Shown here piece after piece: positions 10,440-22,246 of a stretch of DNA of 64,000 bases. The notes below the pieces were generated by a model. That model made no database searches. It was not told the DNA's origin and worked only from the letters and a program-made list of their open reading frames with translations. A program made the translations under genes and the position numbers. The stretch is from Ashinkailepas kermadecensis (lineage: Eukaryota; Arthropoda; Thecostraca; Neolepadidae). The DNA is taken from positions 82,501 through 146,500 of the forward strand of contig JAOTOM010003929.1 in assembly GCA_034440615.1 (NCBI GenBank). Direction: 5' to 3'. The stretch's first letter is position 1. Every line of letters starts with the position of its first letter.

Positions 10440-10905
10440 TTACATCCCTGACATGACGCCTAAGATTGCGAGTTTCGCCACTGTCAGTATATGATCTCAA
10501 ATGGCGGCAAGGAGTGGGCCATACAATGTATTGGTAGCAACATCTGCCGGCACTTGATCTAACAAGCACCAAGGCGTATATCGGATAACTCTTCGCAAGC
10601 CTTCCCAATCAGCGTGCTTATAATGTGGGCCAGTTTCTTGTCACTAATAGCATGACAGGACGTTTTTTTCGAATAACACATACAATTTCTCTGTGGTCGG
10701 AATGAAACACACCATTCCTAACCGCAGCCTGGATAGCCAGTCTATTAGGCAGCACCAGGTCCAAGTAATTGGGGCCGCGGGTGTGCTGCGTCACGCTCTG
10801 GCCGAGCCCTGCCAAGTAGCAACAATCGAGCAGCTCGACAACCAGGTAAGATCGTCGATTCAGGCTTGGAGCTGCCCATCCTGCGTCCGCTGCCGAGACC
10901 GCCAT
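10440..10905 (-). pseudogene. Decayed non-LTR retrotransposon endonuclease fragment
   Basis: On the minus strand the frame reads QSVTQHTRGPNYLDLVLPN and later VFHSDHREIVCVI. This resembles the APE endonuclease end (TRG-N-LDLVLTN then SDH) of CR1/RTE/Jockey-type elements. A following ADWEGLRR-like segment fits the linker before reverse transcriptase but is out of frame. The stretch is short and degenerate, and the clade cannot be assigned. Confidence 0.55.
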
Positions 10906-11938
10906 TTAAAAAAAAATGTTGGTACGAAATGTAGTCAGGAAATCGAAAAGTAAAAGCAAACAAAGTTCTGAAAGCCAGATCACACTTTGCATAAGCAGGT
11001 ATTGTCCGGGTTCTTCAGCTGCACACCATTAATCGAGGGGGTTGGTTGCAGGATTATTGCACACCCCGGCTTATCTCAAGAACGTCCTGGCCGACAAAAA
11101 AAAATCGTGGGAATCGATAGCACCGTAGCGTGCGATCCCAGATCGCATAGAAATTGAGTTCTAAGTGCGTATTAAGCCGACCTGCCTGCGGCGGCGGTGG
11201 CGGGGCGGATCAAAGCCATGCCGCGTCGGCGTGGTGTGAGCTGCGATACATTTCAAGTCATAATTCGGCAACACTATTGATAATTGCATAAAATTTGATA
11301 GATCCATCCTTAATGGTCACTTCTGGCACTGTTTCAATCATTTTTAGAAACTTTGAATCTCATAATACAAATGCCGAGATAAAAGAGTAATCCTATACCA
11401 ATACTTGTATTCCCTTTAATGCCGATTATCACAGCCTGCTACTGTTCCGGGGTTTGAAGGAGCGGAAGAAGAGCAGCCGTGTCTTCCGAAGTGTATTCGC
11501 TGTTCGCCAGAGAAATATAGTCGTGCCGTGATAGTAGTCTCGCGTTGTTATCGTCGACGTTGTACAGTCGACGACACAGATGGGAGAGTCGGTTGTCGTA
11601 CCCGGTTCTGATGAGTAGGTAACGCGATCTCTCCAGTCAGGTCAGGTACGGCGGTGAGGTGAAGTGGTGGGTCCCAAGTATGAGACTAATCCGACTTTGA
11701 CAGGCTCGATTATACGACCAACGCCTGATGTTGACTGCGCGTCAGCGACACTTCATGGTATAAATATTCCGCAGATTGTGTTGGCTCGTCCTGGGTCGCA
11801 TAAAAGGGTTACGAAGAACCACTTGTCCGGGAGGTGAGTGAGTTCGACGTCATTGCTTAAAGGAATTAATCAACTATTTTGTCGATTTTGTCAAGTATGG
11901 GTAATATGGTGGATGACATGTGGTGGTGGTAGTTATTG

Positions 11939-11997
11939 TTGTTGTTTGTTTATTGGGGTTTAGGGGCGCATCGACTGCAGTGGTCATGCAGCGCCCA
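11939..11997 (-). mobile_element. Headless SINE-tail copy
   Basis: This is the clearest example of the tail: TTATTGGGGTTTAGGGG, CGCATCGACTGCA, GTGGTCATGCAGCGCCC. It directly abuts the full SINE that follows. Confidence 0.7.
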
Positions 11998-11998
11998 G

Positions 11999-12159
11999 GT
12001 GGTGGTTATTGGCTTTACGACACGTCGACCGTTGAGTCATGTAGCGTCGCCAATCTCTCACGCCGATTGGTCGCGGGCGAAGAGTAGCGACAGGTAGGAC
12101 TCGAACCCACAATCTTTCGATTGTGAGACGAGCATCTTACCCCTAGACCACTCGTCCCC
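11999..12159 (-). mobile_element. tRNA-Val-derived SINE, full length
   Basis: It has the same head, body and tail as the copy at 4,160-4,318, with a few substitutions (TGTGAGACGAGC in the head). Target duplication is not clear because it abuts the preceding tail copy. Confidence 0.88.
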
Positions 12160-12558
12160 GTGACACACGTTGTCACTACGCCATGTTGCAACGTGAAATA
12201 TTAAAACAAAACAACGACATAACACATAAATGATCAGCTAATTGTCTCTCGTTTCTCGTTCAGAGGCATTAAACATCTTCACTCACTCGGTTGCTATTTC
12301 AATTTGTGCCAATCTATGCCGCCTTTTCTTGCAACAAAAATTGGGAAACATAGCGTCACTTTGACGCCACTCACGCCTAATCTATCATGGCCCCATGGTT
12401 GTTTGCTTGGCAACAATAATTATTCAGAAGACAACTATCGAACATTTCGTGCAGATATCTCGAGGCGCTTTTAAACTACCACGAATCAGTTAAAAAATAA
12501 GTTTGAGGAGGAGATTTCACTCCACACCTCCCCTCCCCGGTCCATGCTGGCCTGAGGT

Positions 12559-12605
12559 TAGTTAGTTATTAGGGCTTTAGGGCGCATCGACTACATCTGA
12601 GGTTG
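12559..12605 (-). mobile_element. Headless SINE-tail copy with 15-bp target duplication
   Basis: ATGCTGGCCTGAGGT occurs at 12,544-12,558 and 12,606-12,620. Between them is a 47-bp insert carrying TTAGGGCTTTAGGGCGCATC. It is an inserted minimal tail. Confidence 0.82.
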
Positions 12606-12928
12606 ATGCTGGCCTGAGGTTTCATGTTGTCCAAGGTCAATATGTTTCACCAAATGAGAATGTGATAGCATTTCTGTGTCATAACAAATCGATGGCCATC
12701 TCCCGTCAATAGGGAAATTACCGCTCAAATGTATATCCGACAATGTGTTTAAGGTGGCAGCAACATTTTTTTTAACGATGCCTCCACTGTTTAATTGCAA
12801 CTTTATTTTAATATTTCTGCATACGAATAGCCAGATGCATGAAGAAGTTCTCTAACCATTAAAAGTGCGTGTATATTTCATGGAAACGACCACCAAAATG
12901 AGTCGCGAACATGCTTAGCAAAGTAACA

Positions 12929-12968
12929 GTTAGTTAGTTATTAGGGTTTTTGGTCGCATCAACTGCAT
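12929..12968 (-). mobile_element. Headless SINE-tail copy, degenerate
   Basis: GTTAGTTATTAGGGTTTTTG then CGCATCAACTGCAT. The flanks GCAAAGTAAC and ACAAAGAAAC may be a decayed target duplication. Confidence 0.5.
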
Positions 12969-13262
12969 TAACAAAGAAACATATTTTACTACCTAAATTT
13001 TCCCAAATGCCCATAACATCCTGCGATGTCAATGAAAACCTACAAGGAATGTCGAAAAAAAAGTGGTTAACGACATCACGAGCACATGCTGTTTGCTTCC
13101 GATGTGCAGTCCTGATCTTCATTATCTTGCGTCATCCTGCACTATTCAGTAATATTCCGTCTAACGACACTGTGCCTTCGCTTGTCTTCGTCGCATATCA
13201 CTCACTCTAATGTCGTGTGGTTTCGCCCATCAATTCCTCTACGTGTCAGTGCAGCCGCTTAC

Positions 13263-13424
13263 CCAGAACCTCGTCGGGGCTCTTGTTCTGTTTGCGTGCC
13301 AGCAGCGCCGACAGGTACAGTATGTCGGCCGTGTAGCCCAGCGAGCGCTGCGTCTCCTTCAGGAACTCGAGACTCTGCTCGGCCGTCTGGTGATCACCGT
13401 CGATCAGCTGACATGTGATGATGC
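13263..13424 (-). CDS. TTC21B: TTC21B/IFT139 exon 8
   Basis: This exon encodes about residues 368-422 (GIITCQLIDGDHQ ... SPDEVLG). It matches the family segment with CQLIEGQLQ, QQLEFLNEIQ and IYLHAVLA. The acceptor is GCGCCTCAG and the donor is GTTCTGG/GTAAGC. Both end codons are split and rejoin correctly: Gly from G+GC at both junctions. It forms part of the TPR array of this intraflagellar-transport subunit. Confidence 0.92.
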
Positions 13425-13697
13425 CTGAGGCGCGGCCAGGACCAGCCACATGTCAGGACATGTCGCTACATCTGCTCCAGCAGAACAGTTAGTCGACACA
13501 AAGACTAAGACCGAAGTGACCAATGAATGAATGAAATACCCCCGCCGAACGAAATACAGTTATATTTTCAGCTGTAGACCGGCTTCTCGCACCGATGACA
13601 ATATTGCACCCAAAGGATCCAGTGAGATGACCAGTGAACACGGGGCTGCTGAAATGAACACATTTCAGCACCGTACAGAAACCCGTGCGTCTCTCAC

Positions 13698-13890
13698 CAC
13701 TGAGTGCCTCCATCGAAGCCTCATCTTGTTTGGTGGCGGCCTTGTAGTACTTGAGGGCCTCCCTGATGTTGTTCTTGAGCAGGTGCTGGTAGCCGACCTC
13801 GACCAGGTATTCGGCGCGCGTGGGCTCCAGCTGGGCTGCTTTCTCGGCCAGTCCCAGAGTAAACTCCAGCACGTCCGCATTACGACCACA
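13698..13890 (-). CDS. TTC21B: TTC21B/IFT139 exon 7
   Basis: This exon encodes about residues 304-367 (CGRNADVLEF ... MEALSG). It contains a TPR helix pair: AAQLEPTRAEYLVEVGYQHL then IREALKYYKAA. The human counterpart has [20 protein letters not shown]. The acceptor is TTCGCCAG and the donor is AGTG/GTGAGA. It starts on a codon boundary and ends after one base. Confidence 0.92.
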
Positions 13891-14157
13891 CTGGCGAACC
13901 AGCCCGGCCATTCGGTGACATGGTCATCGTATGATCCCATCACAGGGTCTTGTCAGAGATCAACGGGTCAGCACCCGCTATATCATCAACACACACACAT
14001 ACACACACACGCCTGGGCAGGAATTCTTTCATTGCATCCGCTATCGTACCACATTCATTTCCGACCATGCACACATATACATCTAATACAGCCCATTTTC
14101 ATCAGAGTTCGACCGCCGACAGGATGGCGAGCATATCGCTGTTGGCCGACCACTGAC

Positions 14158-14341
14158 CGTCCGGGAGAAGAGGCGGGCACACTCCAGCAGGAATGGCGGG
14201 TTGTGTGGCTCGTGACGGTCCACGTTGCGCACGAATTCCTCCAACCGCCTGGTCGCTTCCGTGTAGTTGCCGTCGCGGGTTAGTAGGCCGATCAGCCGAA
14301 ACCGCAGAGCCTCAATGGAGTGCGGCGCCGTCTTCAGGATC
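14158..14341 (-). CDS. TTC21B: TTC21B/IFT139 exon 6
   Basis: This exon encodes about residues 242-303 (ILKTAPHSIEALRFR ... CARLFSRT). The LFSRT end is continued by CGR of exon 7, exactly as AFSRTCGR in the vertebrate protein. The acceptor is TTACTGCAG and the donor is ACG/GTCAGT. An EALR-containing helix and the following TRRLEEF helix fit a TPR. Confidence 0.92.
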
Positions 14342-14663
14342 CTGCAGTAACGGTGGGAGGTAAAACAAATGGGACAAAGATCCAGAATCTGAAGAGCAAG
14401 ATCCTCTGCACAGAAGTAGGATGTCAAAACGCTGCGACAAAGGTCGGACACACAGGACGCTGCACTACTGCTACTACAGGTACCATGAAATAACGACAGA
14501 CATATCCATACGACACAATTGAAGGACATAACAATTGCTGTGTTGGAAAAAGCTTCTAATAACATGAAAAGATTGGTATATATCCGGGTTGACCTTTTTG
14601 AGACGAAATTCAACCTTGGTCAGCATAAGCCCCTTATGCTGGCCAAAATATATACCAAAATAT

Positions 14664-14815
14664 AAACCAGCTCAATGGTTAAGCTGATCGTCTGGTATGC
14701 AAGAGGTACGGGGTTGGATTCCCTGCGGTGCCAACCCTTCCCGCCAGGGTGAGGCGCAGGCGACGCCATATGGCCTCCGCTGCTAAGCGCGCCGTAAAAC
14801 CACAACCAGCACAAA
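14664..14815 (+). mobile_element. SINE with Ala(TGC)-like head and shared tail
   Basis: The head contains AGCTCAATGGTTAAGCTGAT (A-box region), a loop with TGC, and GGGGTTGGATTCCC as a degenerate B box. The tail reads GGCGACGCCATATGG, later CGCGCCGTAAAACCACAACC. It is the same tail plan as the Val-type SINE with a different head. The tRNA of origin is uncertain, and target duplication was not found. Confidence 0.7.
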
Positions 14816-16479
14816 TGCTATTTCAAACAATGAGCAGCAACATTATTCAATTCGACCATCGATTAAATTCCATAACTATACGAAAATAAAGCTCACACTA
14901 TGTTTATTAGTTGGTCTCAGCTCCACGAAAGATGCCCGATAAATGCACCTCACTTCGCGGCATCCCACAAATTATCCACGCGCCCACAATCGCACCCAGA
15001 TGAGTGCAGCTCAGACGGACAGTCAGCTGTCGGCATACCTGCATTCCTCTCTGATAAGGCCTTGTCTTATCACCCGATTTTGTTTTTAATGTATACCGAT
15101 TTAAACTGTTTGTAATGATTTCCTATCTGGTAGTGTTGAAGAAGGGTGGTTTGGGGTGGTTTGAACGAATTGTAGCCCTAGATCCACAGCATGCAGTTAT
15201 AAAATTACTTTCTTTACAAAGATTCAGAAGTTTGACTAATCGTATTATATTTCAGGTACAACTCATGGTCACATACATGCAAAGAAGCTTCCGTTCGTCC
15301 GTTTCCCCGTTCGTCTGTGATTTAATGAAAACCATGATATGGGAAAACAAATAGGCCATTGAACACACCTATGGGAGACCATTTTAGAGAAATCCACAAG
15401 CATCAGCAGCCAACCTTCCGCCACCATACCTCTCGCCTCAGAGAGCATTAAACCATGCAAAGGCCACCCTCAGCGCATAATTACTGAGACAATATACATT
15501 CGCGAGTTCAGATCGAAGTTAATTAGTAACTTGTCATCCTAGTGTTCGGCAAGGTGAACAAGCGCACTGTTATATTAAATTTTGTCCTTGTTAGCTGTTA
15601 CATTTGTGGTAGAGTTCTTGTGTAACCTTCACGTGTATATACAGCTTGGCTCTTTTTCAATTTTAGGGCTTTCCTTTCAGGATTTTCCCAACCCTGCCTG
15701 GTTCTTGCATTCCGCCAGTATGCCATTGTGAAGCCATCCAACAACCGTCCTTGATGAAGCACATAAAAAAAATGTTCGGAACGGAACCTGTGATACATGC
15801 CTGTGCTGCATGACATTAGTGGCAGCTACAGCAGACTCAGCATGTGGAGAACAACGATGTTAGCTCGTTCTTTCAATTGAACACCATCGATCTGATATCT
15901 TAAATTCAAGAAGCATCTCAAGGAAATGCATTCTGTCATAATTCGTTCTGGTAATGTTACCTAGCAAACATGTGAATATTACACGTTTCGTATTCAAGTG
16001 TTGCCTGCGAGAACTCACCGGGAATTACAAAGAAAACAAGTTCATTAGAAACGTGGCTACTAAGTGTCCCAGCCCAACCAGAAAAAAGCTTAACAATAGC
16101 AGTTAGAATACGATTATTTATCAGCAATCCACGAGTATCATGATTATACCGTATATAGTATAATCTAGAGAATATCCAGAGTTCGATCTGCAGGTCACCA
16201 GGTGCACATGTCGTTAATGTAAAAAGAATACACAAAGCTGCGCCAAGAAATGAGAATAAAGTTCAGATACGTGCTTGCAAATTGGCCACTTTAGGCGGCA
16301 CAGTCGGAATTGCTTTCTGGATTCCTCAGGAAAATTGTACAATCCTTCGAACATCTTCCCAGCCTTCATGTGCACATCGGCCAGAATTTTGTGAAATTGT
16401 CGGGGAAGATTAGATGGCTTGTCGGAAGTTGCCGTCTCCTCCCACGAAACCGACCGGCTGGATCCGCCCTGAACACGCG

Positions 16480-16545
16480 CAACGGAGGGTGTGTGTGTGT
16501 GGGGGGGGGGGGGTTGAATCCGCTCACCCCTCCCTATTTTCGATG
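16480..16545. repeat. G-rich dispersed repeat fragment
   Basis: CGCGCAACGGAGGGT, a GT/G run, then TTGAATCCGCTCACCCCTCC. This repeats the layout at 2,440-2,500 and 3,305-3,350 (inverted there), so at least three copies lie in the window. The class is unknown. Confidence 0.6.
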
Positions 16546-16971
16546 ATACCCTATACACTGGGCAATACTCCAATGCAATTTCATGACTTCTAAAAATTGA
16601 TAAGCGCATCCCATACAAAATAATATTTGTTTGAAATCCGTTCGAAAACATAGGAACTGCGCGGCTGCAAAGTTGGCCAACCGGCTGTCTGGCCGCAGTG
16701 TTCAAGGTAAAAATAAGATTCGTTGGCGCGCTAGTGTGGCGTGCCCACTGATCTCCACCTCATTTAACCCTGAAGGCATTGAGCTAGTTTCATGAAATGC
16801 ATACTGCAGCCAGTTCACTACGGCCACGATCCACCCTCCAAAGTGTGTGTCTACTTTCAGTAGTTTCCGAGATCTTGGAGGGCGGGTGCATCCGCGTTAT
16901 GCATACCCCGGTGTGCGCTATATGAGAGGTGCTCCGGCACATGTGTTGAACCTACCTGCCTAAATCAGCAA

Positions 16972-17310
16972 TCATGGATCAACAGTCCCTCAACGGATCA
17001 GGATGCCTTGCCTATCCATGGGCGGCTACAAAAGAGGGGACGCTAGGGGTGTGTTCGTGCCAACATGGAATGTTGGCATCCTTCCGGCCAGGATAAGTGC
17101 CCCTTCAGGAAGGCTCGAGTGCAGCTGCCACCTTCCCCGCCGAACGGATTTTTGGCCAAAGACGACCTTTTCGGAGAAAACGGCAACCCTCGGGATGAAG
17201 AGGCAATGCTCAGTATGATCGAGTGCACCCACGTTCAACGAATTTTCCCACCGAAGGCGCCCATTTGAGGACGGAAATGTGTTCCACCACATTAACATTC
17301 CTGGATCCGC
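16972..17310. repeat. Unclassified repeat with GGATCCGCC-type end
   Basis: It ends CCTGGATCCGCCCC. Similar ends occur at about 42,777 (GACGGATCCAGG) and 46,060 (CCCTGGATCCGCCACC). Internal blocks (TTCGGAGAAAACGG, CTTCAGGAAGGCTCGAG) partly recall 42,780-42,960 and 54,180-54,470. It is probably a non-autonomous element. Confidence 0.4.
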
Positions 17311-18009
17311 CCCAGTAGATACCCAACTACTCCCACTTCACACAGGCACGGCTATATAAACACTGGATGGAAGGTAACTCAAGTTACTAGTAAAGCCGGC
17401 AAACCGGCACCAATACGAACACACTGACGATGCGTTTCTTTCCAGCGCGCTGTGCAGCTAGTACAATTATTCATGGTCTTGAATTGGCTATGTGTGGTTG
17501 CGTTACACCCCGGTTCCGGCGAATACATTATAATAGGTGATTGGACACATCCTGTAGTTTCTGGATGGAAATCATGCGATGGAGAAGATTAATGAACGAC
17601 GAATGAGACCTTCCAATTCGTGTACAATTGCGACTGATCAATAAAGAATAATTCAACATACTCGGCCGGGCCAAATTTGTATCCTGTAGATAGCTGATTT
17701 TCACACACCACCTTGATTTAGTTAGGTATCGTGTTGCTCAAACCACCAGCGATCAGGATATTCTTGTGAGCTTGCAGACCGGTCTACATAAAAGCAAAGG
17801 CAGTGGAGGTTATTCCACTGAAAGCAAATTAAAGCATATGAATGTCTCGTTCCATTTAGATAATTGGTAAAATTGGCTGTCAAATAGTTACTTCAAAATA
17901 TCAGGAATCGAATGCAAGGAGCTTTTCGCGCCTAATGCGCTCCATTACCATGGATTGATCCATACACATCATGTACTTACACAACAAGCACTAAACGATC
18001 TAAGGGGGT

Positions 18010-18188
18010 GGGGATGGCCGAGTGGCTAAGGTGCTGAGCTTTGGGTACCAAAAGTCTCGAGTTCAACACTCGCACCACTCGAGACATTTCCCAATCCCGT
18101 GACCCACCGGCGAAATTGTGGGCGACGCCATTAGCCGTGATCGTGCATAAAGTGCGTCGAGAACCACCTAATAAACAAACAAGCAAAC
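18010..18188 (+). mobile_element. SINE with Leu/Ser-like tRNA head and shared tail
   Basis: It begins GGGGATGGCCGAGTGGCTAA, the usual start of type-II (Leu/Ser) tRNAs, with GAGTTCAACACTCGC as a B box. It then carries GGGCGACGCCATTAG and AGTGCGTCGAGAACCACC, ending AATAAACAAACAAGCAAAC. The tail is homologous to that of the Val- and Ala-type SINEs. A diverged 44-bp duplication flanks it (17,961-18,004 and 18,203-18,246). Confidence 0.75.
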
Positions 18189-18879
18189 TAAAAGGATTCA
18201 TGGATACACATCATGTACTTATACAACAAGAGCGAAACCATTTAAGAATTTATGGATATATGAACTTCAATGTCGACATTGCTTTACTGCATAAACTAAC
18301 AGGATGGAATAACAGGAAAATGTATTCAGTTTCAAATCATCACTTTCTATGCATTATTGGAGTTGTCACAGGTTAGCTCAGAAGGTAGGTGCCAAAAGCA
18401 CAACCCTGGTTTTTTTTCCACATCTTACAGTTAGGTTCTGCCTCACTTCGTTCTCCCTAGATGGCAACCGCTCAAAGATTCCAGAAAGCGTTTGTTTACA
18501 GTCAGGTGGTTATGTCAGTCGTTAGGCATACGGTTATGGAACAGGGGATTTAAGACAGATATTGGCGCTTGGACACGTGACGAGCAGCTCGGTATGAGGA
18601 TGCAGACAAGATATCGGAAGCGATGTAAGAAAAAAGCTGCTGTGTCAAATTGTACGCAACTGTAGTAAGTTGAGAACCCTGGTTCCGCATCAGGAAACGT
18701 GAATCCCGGTCCTATATCCCTATGCCTTTTACCCTTGAATTCTTTCCATTCAGTGTTTCCACTTTTGTTTTCCCACATATTGTCCATCTAGATAATACTG
18801 TACCGCGAAAATCACACTAATAGCCACCATGTTGCATGGATGTACCAACATGCCAGTAATAATGGTAATAACGCCTCAC

Positions 18880-19071
18880 CTGTTCATCATCTCCAGACTC
18901 TGTTCCCAGTCCAGCATGGCCATGCTGACCTTCATCTTCTCAACTAACGGCGGCACGAAGCCAGGCCGCATCGCCACCACCTGGTTCAGCTCCGTCTGTG
19001 CCGACGCGAAGTCGTTGTGCAGCTCGTAGTAGCGCGCCCGACAGAACAGCAGGGAAATGTCGCGCCCGTTT
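18880..19071 (-). CDS. TTC21B: TTC21B/IFT139 exon 5
   Basis: This exon encodes about residues 178-242 (NGRDISLLFCRARYYEL ... LEMMNR). It matches the human stretch GNDTFALLGKAQ and PAFVKKMKLQLALQDWDQ (here PPLVEKMKVSMAMLDWEQ). The acceptor is CCGACAG and the donor is AACAG/GTGAGG. Split Arg codons at both ends rejoin correctly. It covers a TPR helix pair. Confidence 0.92.
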
Positions 19072-19581
19072 CTGTCGGTCCGACCGGCAAATCCCTCCAC
19101 CCATCAGTCAACTATAACTAGGATAAGCCTATAGATCACAGTATGCTAAACACAAGGTAGCATGCGCAATAGATCAAGGGTCATAAAAGCTCTGTCAGGA
19201 GGCTGAAGGTATGGTTAAAGCATGGACGTGCACAACGCACGAAACTCGCCAGGTATAATACGCTGAGACGTTTTAGCGAAGCCAGCATAAGAACATCTAA
19301 GAGGGTTCAAGCTACGTGCATCCCGAACCCGGCTGGACAAATTACTGAGGAGACAGGTGTGGACAATACACAGAGTGGGCTGAGCCGCCTGTGAACAACG
19401 TGTAGTCTGCAGCTGGTACATTAAGAGTTTGTTACCACATGCATGAGGCTCTGCATGCTGCTATCCGTGGTCAGTTTGAAGTTTGGTCTAGGCCTCACGT
19501 ACACGATGTATACGTCACACGATAACAGTACGTGACGGGGTCACATAGACGATCCACATCGGCAACACAGCGTGCACTCAC

Positions 19582-19769
19582 CGCTTGGCCGCCTGGTCCA
19601 GGTACTCGATGGCCTTGGTGGGGTTCTCGCCGGCATACATCTCCACCCATCCGCGCATCACCCAGCTGTCCACGCTCTCAGCGTTCAGCTTCAGCGAGCG
19701 GTCCAGGTACTCCCGGGCCTTCTCCGGGTGTCCGGTCAGCACCAGAACCATACCGGCGTAGTACAGAGC
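19582..19769 (-). CDS. TTC21B: TTC21B/IFT139 exon 4
   Basis: This exon encodes about residues 116-178 (ALYYAGMVLVLTGH ... LDQAAKR). The human counterpart begins [20 protein letters not shown]; here it reads PEKAREYLDRSL. The acceptor is GTCGACAG and the donor is AAGCG/GTGAGT. It starts on a codon boundary and ends after two bases. Confidence 0.92.
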
Positions 19770-19978
19770 CTGTCGACATAACCCCCCGTCGTAGTCTCTT
19801 CTATATATCCAGCTCGAACTTATGAGTTAATAATATATGCCAGTTATCCTGGCATCAAATGCACATACAACTGGCCGAACAGAATATAAAGCATTCACTC
19901 CAAGACACCAATGAGTCCAGACACCATACACTGGAATGGCTAGCTCTTCCAGCACGCTTGGGTCACGACCGCACTGAC

Positions 19979-20113
19979 CCTGTCTCCGGCCTTCTTGCGG
20001 CCCTCGCGCCGCTTGGTGTCCAGTGCCTGGACCGCCTCCCGGTCCACCGACTGACACAGCTGGTGGCAGTACATGGAGGCTAGCACGGTGGCCAGTTGCA
20101 AGTCCGAGTCGTT
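19979..20113 (-). CDS. TTC21B: TTC21B/IFT139 exon 3
   Basis: This exon encodes about residues 71-115 (NDSDLQLATVLASMY ... KKAGDR). It corresponds to the vertebrate segment with SLLALIYAHK and RVKEQRKGAGEK. The acceptor is CACTGCTTGCAG and the donor is GACAGG/GTCAGT. It is 135 bp and in phase at both ends. Confidence 0.9.
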
Positions 20114-22246
20114 CTGCAAGCAGTGGCGCGGCACAGTCACCTCCGAACACTAGGAGCACCAATGAAATGCAACACCATTGACATTACTAGTGAGGTCGAA
20201 GGCAGGGTCGGTTTCACACAGAGTGAGAAGTATGAAGTCAATTAAGGCCCAGAGGTAACGTATGTTATCGATTTAAAAAAATAACCAGCTAGACAAAGCA
20301 AGTTACCAATGCTATAAAAGTTGCTTTGTGCCGTCAGGTAGGACTGCATGTGCAGTGCAGTATATTTACCCCAGACGTTTCCTTGCACCCATGCACACAC
20401 CTTCCCGTTTTCAGATAACTTGGTTCTAAAAATAGACATTAAACATACCACATCAGCCTGGGTAGCATCAACATGACACCAGAACGCTCCAATAAGTAAT
20501 TCAATACCGAATAAAATACATCAACGCCAGGCAACTACACAATTCTAACATCCATAAAGGTGACTACACAGCGAAACCGGGCTCCAGCTGAGTGGCCCAG
20601 ACTTCTGTGGCTTGGTGATAGCAGAGTGTAATTGAGCAACAGTGGTGATAGCCATGGATGTAGATATCGTCCGATTCGCCATCACTGTGTTGACAAGATA
20701 CTTGCTGCAGCTGATGAGCATTACTAAATTGCACAACGTCCTGTGTGTTCGGTCGTTTAGTGATGACTGTCACAGCGCCGGGACACTTCGGCGACAGACG
20801 CGCAACCACCATGCCTTTGCCCCTTGCTGCCGCTAATGGGCATACAATAACCAGCGGGACATTACAATTACGCTACCGATGATGGAACAACGTACACCGC
20901 ACTCCAGGGGGAGGGGCGCGCGGTCGACGGTGCTAGGCAAGTGAGGTCCTTACATGGACACCAAGAACACGAGTTACATGAGAACATGAGCGAGTCTCCG
21001 CGGCCGGTACTATTTCAACTGTACTGCAAGTCACGCCGCCACCTGAATACCGTACGCCCGCCGTCAAAGTTGGGCATCCAGTGCTGCGGCACAGAGTCCG
21101 ACCCATGATTAACTTCAAATTAATTTTGGAGTATAACGTTAGCCTCATTACAACTGTACCAGTAAGGGTCGGTGGGATTTGCATCAGAGTCGTCAAACTA
21201 TCTGCACCACTCAAAATTAATATGGAGATTTGCAACAGTATGGAGTTGACAGTGAGTGTTTTGAAGCTCTCCACAGGACCACACAGCGTTTCCCTTGTCG
21301 ACCCAGACGGTTGCAGACAGATCTCGGTGTCACTGCCCAACATAGCGCGTGACTTTAGGGCTCTGTTCTGAAACAACTGCATACATTGCTTAATGGTTGG
21401 TTGGTTATTGGTTTTACGACACGTCGACCGTTGAGTCATGTAGCGTCGCCAATCTCTCACGCCGATTGGTCGCGGGCGAAGAGTAGCGACAGGTGAGACT
21501 CGAACCCACAACCTTTCGATTGTGAGACGAGCATCTTACCCCTAGACCACTCGTCCCCTACATTGCTTAATGAAACGAAATTAGTTTTTCTCTGAATATG
21601 CGCATTACACGATACATTGACGAGACGTAAATCCTGATACGTGGCGAGGCAATGGTTTTGCAAATTAGGACCAGGATAGATCAGTCTCTGCAAACAGGTG
21701 TGCATGTTTTCATGGAAACTCGCTTACGGTTGACGCTGAAAAGAAGACATGACATATGACAAGCTGCAGTTGCATTTTCATCGAGGATGAACGTGGTGCG
21801 AAAGACCAAATTGCTGCATAGCAACAGAACAGCAAAGTTCTCTCATACAAATTGTTCGAAATGATGGTTGGTATTTAAAGCTTGTTTGTAGCAATTGGAA
21901 AATTGTATGTATGGGCTGCTAGTATGTTGTGTGCAAATTTGCTTGCTCAATGAAGCAATCATAATGGTGACGTATTACGGATATCGGGGAACATTAAATG
22001 AATACCGCCAATCTTACCAGCCGTGTATTACAAGTAAAAATCAGTCGTACAGTAGGCACCGGTTGCTATGCGCCCAACAAGGCGTTTTACTGATACTGAA
22101 CACCACGACAGAAAAAAAACATGCACATCCACCACTGATCAACTCTCTCACTATCACAGAAATATGAAATAATTATGTTGCCTTACTGGTGGTGTTCCAT
22201 CTCTCTGACAATCTCTCATCTAATTGATAATGAACCGTTCATTTAC
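20114..22246. other. TTC21B intron 2 (2.1 kb)
   Basis: It contains one full Val-type SINE (21,395-21,558). No other exon or element could be supported. Confidence 0.75.
21395..21558 (-). mobile_element. tRNA-Val-derived SINE, full length, 13-bp target duplication
   Basis: It is nearly identical to the copy at 4,160-4,318. TACATTGCTTAAT flanks it at 21,382-21,394 and 21,559-21,571. The 3' end carries three CCAA-type units (GGTTGGTTGG on the plus strand). Confidence 0.93.

Larger units (their letters stand above)
8652..13262. other. TTC21B intron 8 (4.6 kb)
   Basis: It contains a truncated SINE at 9,878-9,974, a decayed non-LTR endonuclease fragment at 10,440-10,905, a full SINE at 11,999-12,159 and headless tails at 11,939, 12,559 and 12,929. 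The remainder shows no recognisable gene. Confidence 0.8.
14342..18879. other. TTC21B intron 5 (4.5 kb)
   Basis: It holds two plus-strand SINEs with different tRNA-like heads (14,664-14,815 and 18,010-18,188), a G-rich repeat fragment at 16,480-16,545, and a repeat of unknown class at 16,972-17,310 ending CCTGGATCCGCCCC. No other coding sequence is convincing. Confidence 0.75.

Noticed and set aside
16214..16705. 163-codon minus-strand frame
   Set aside because: It crosses the G-rich dispersed repeat (the Pro/His run is its translation). The remaining segment has no recognisable domain or supported splice sites.
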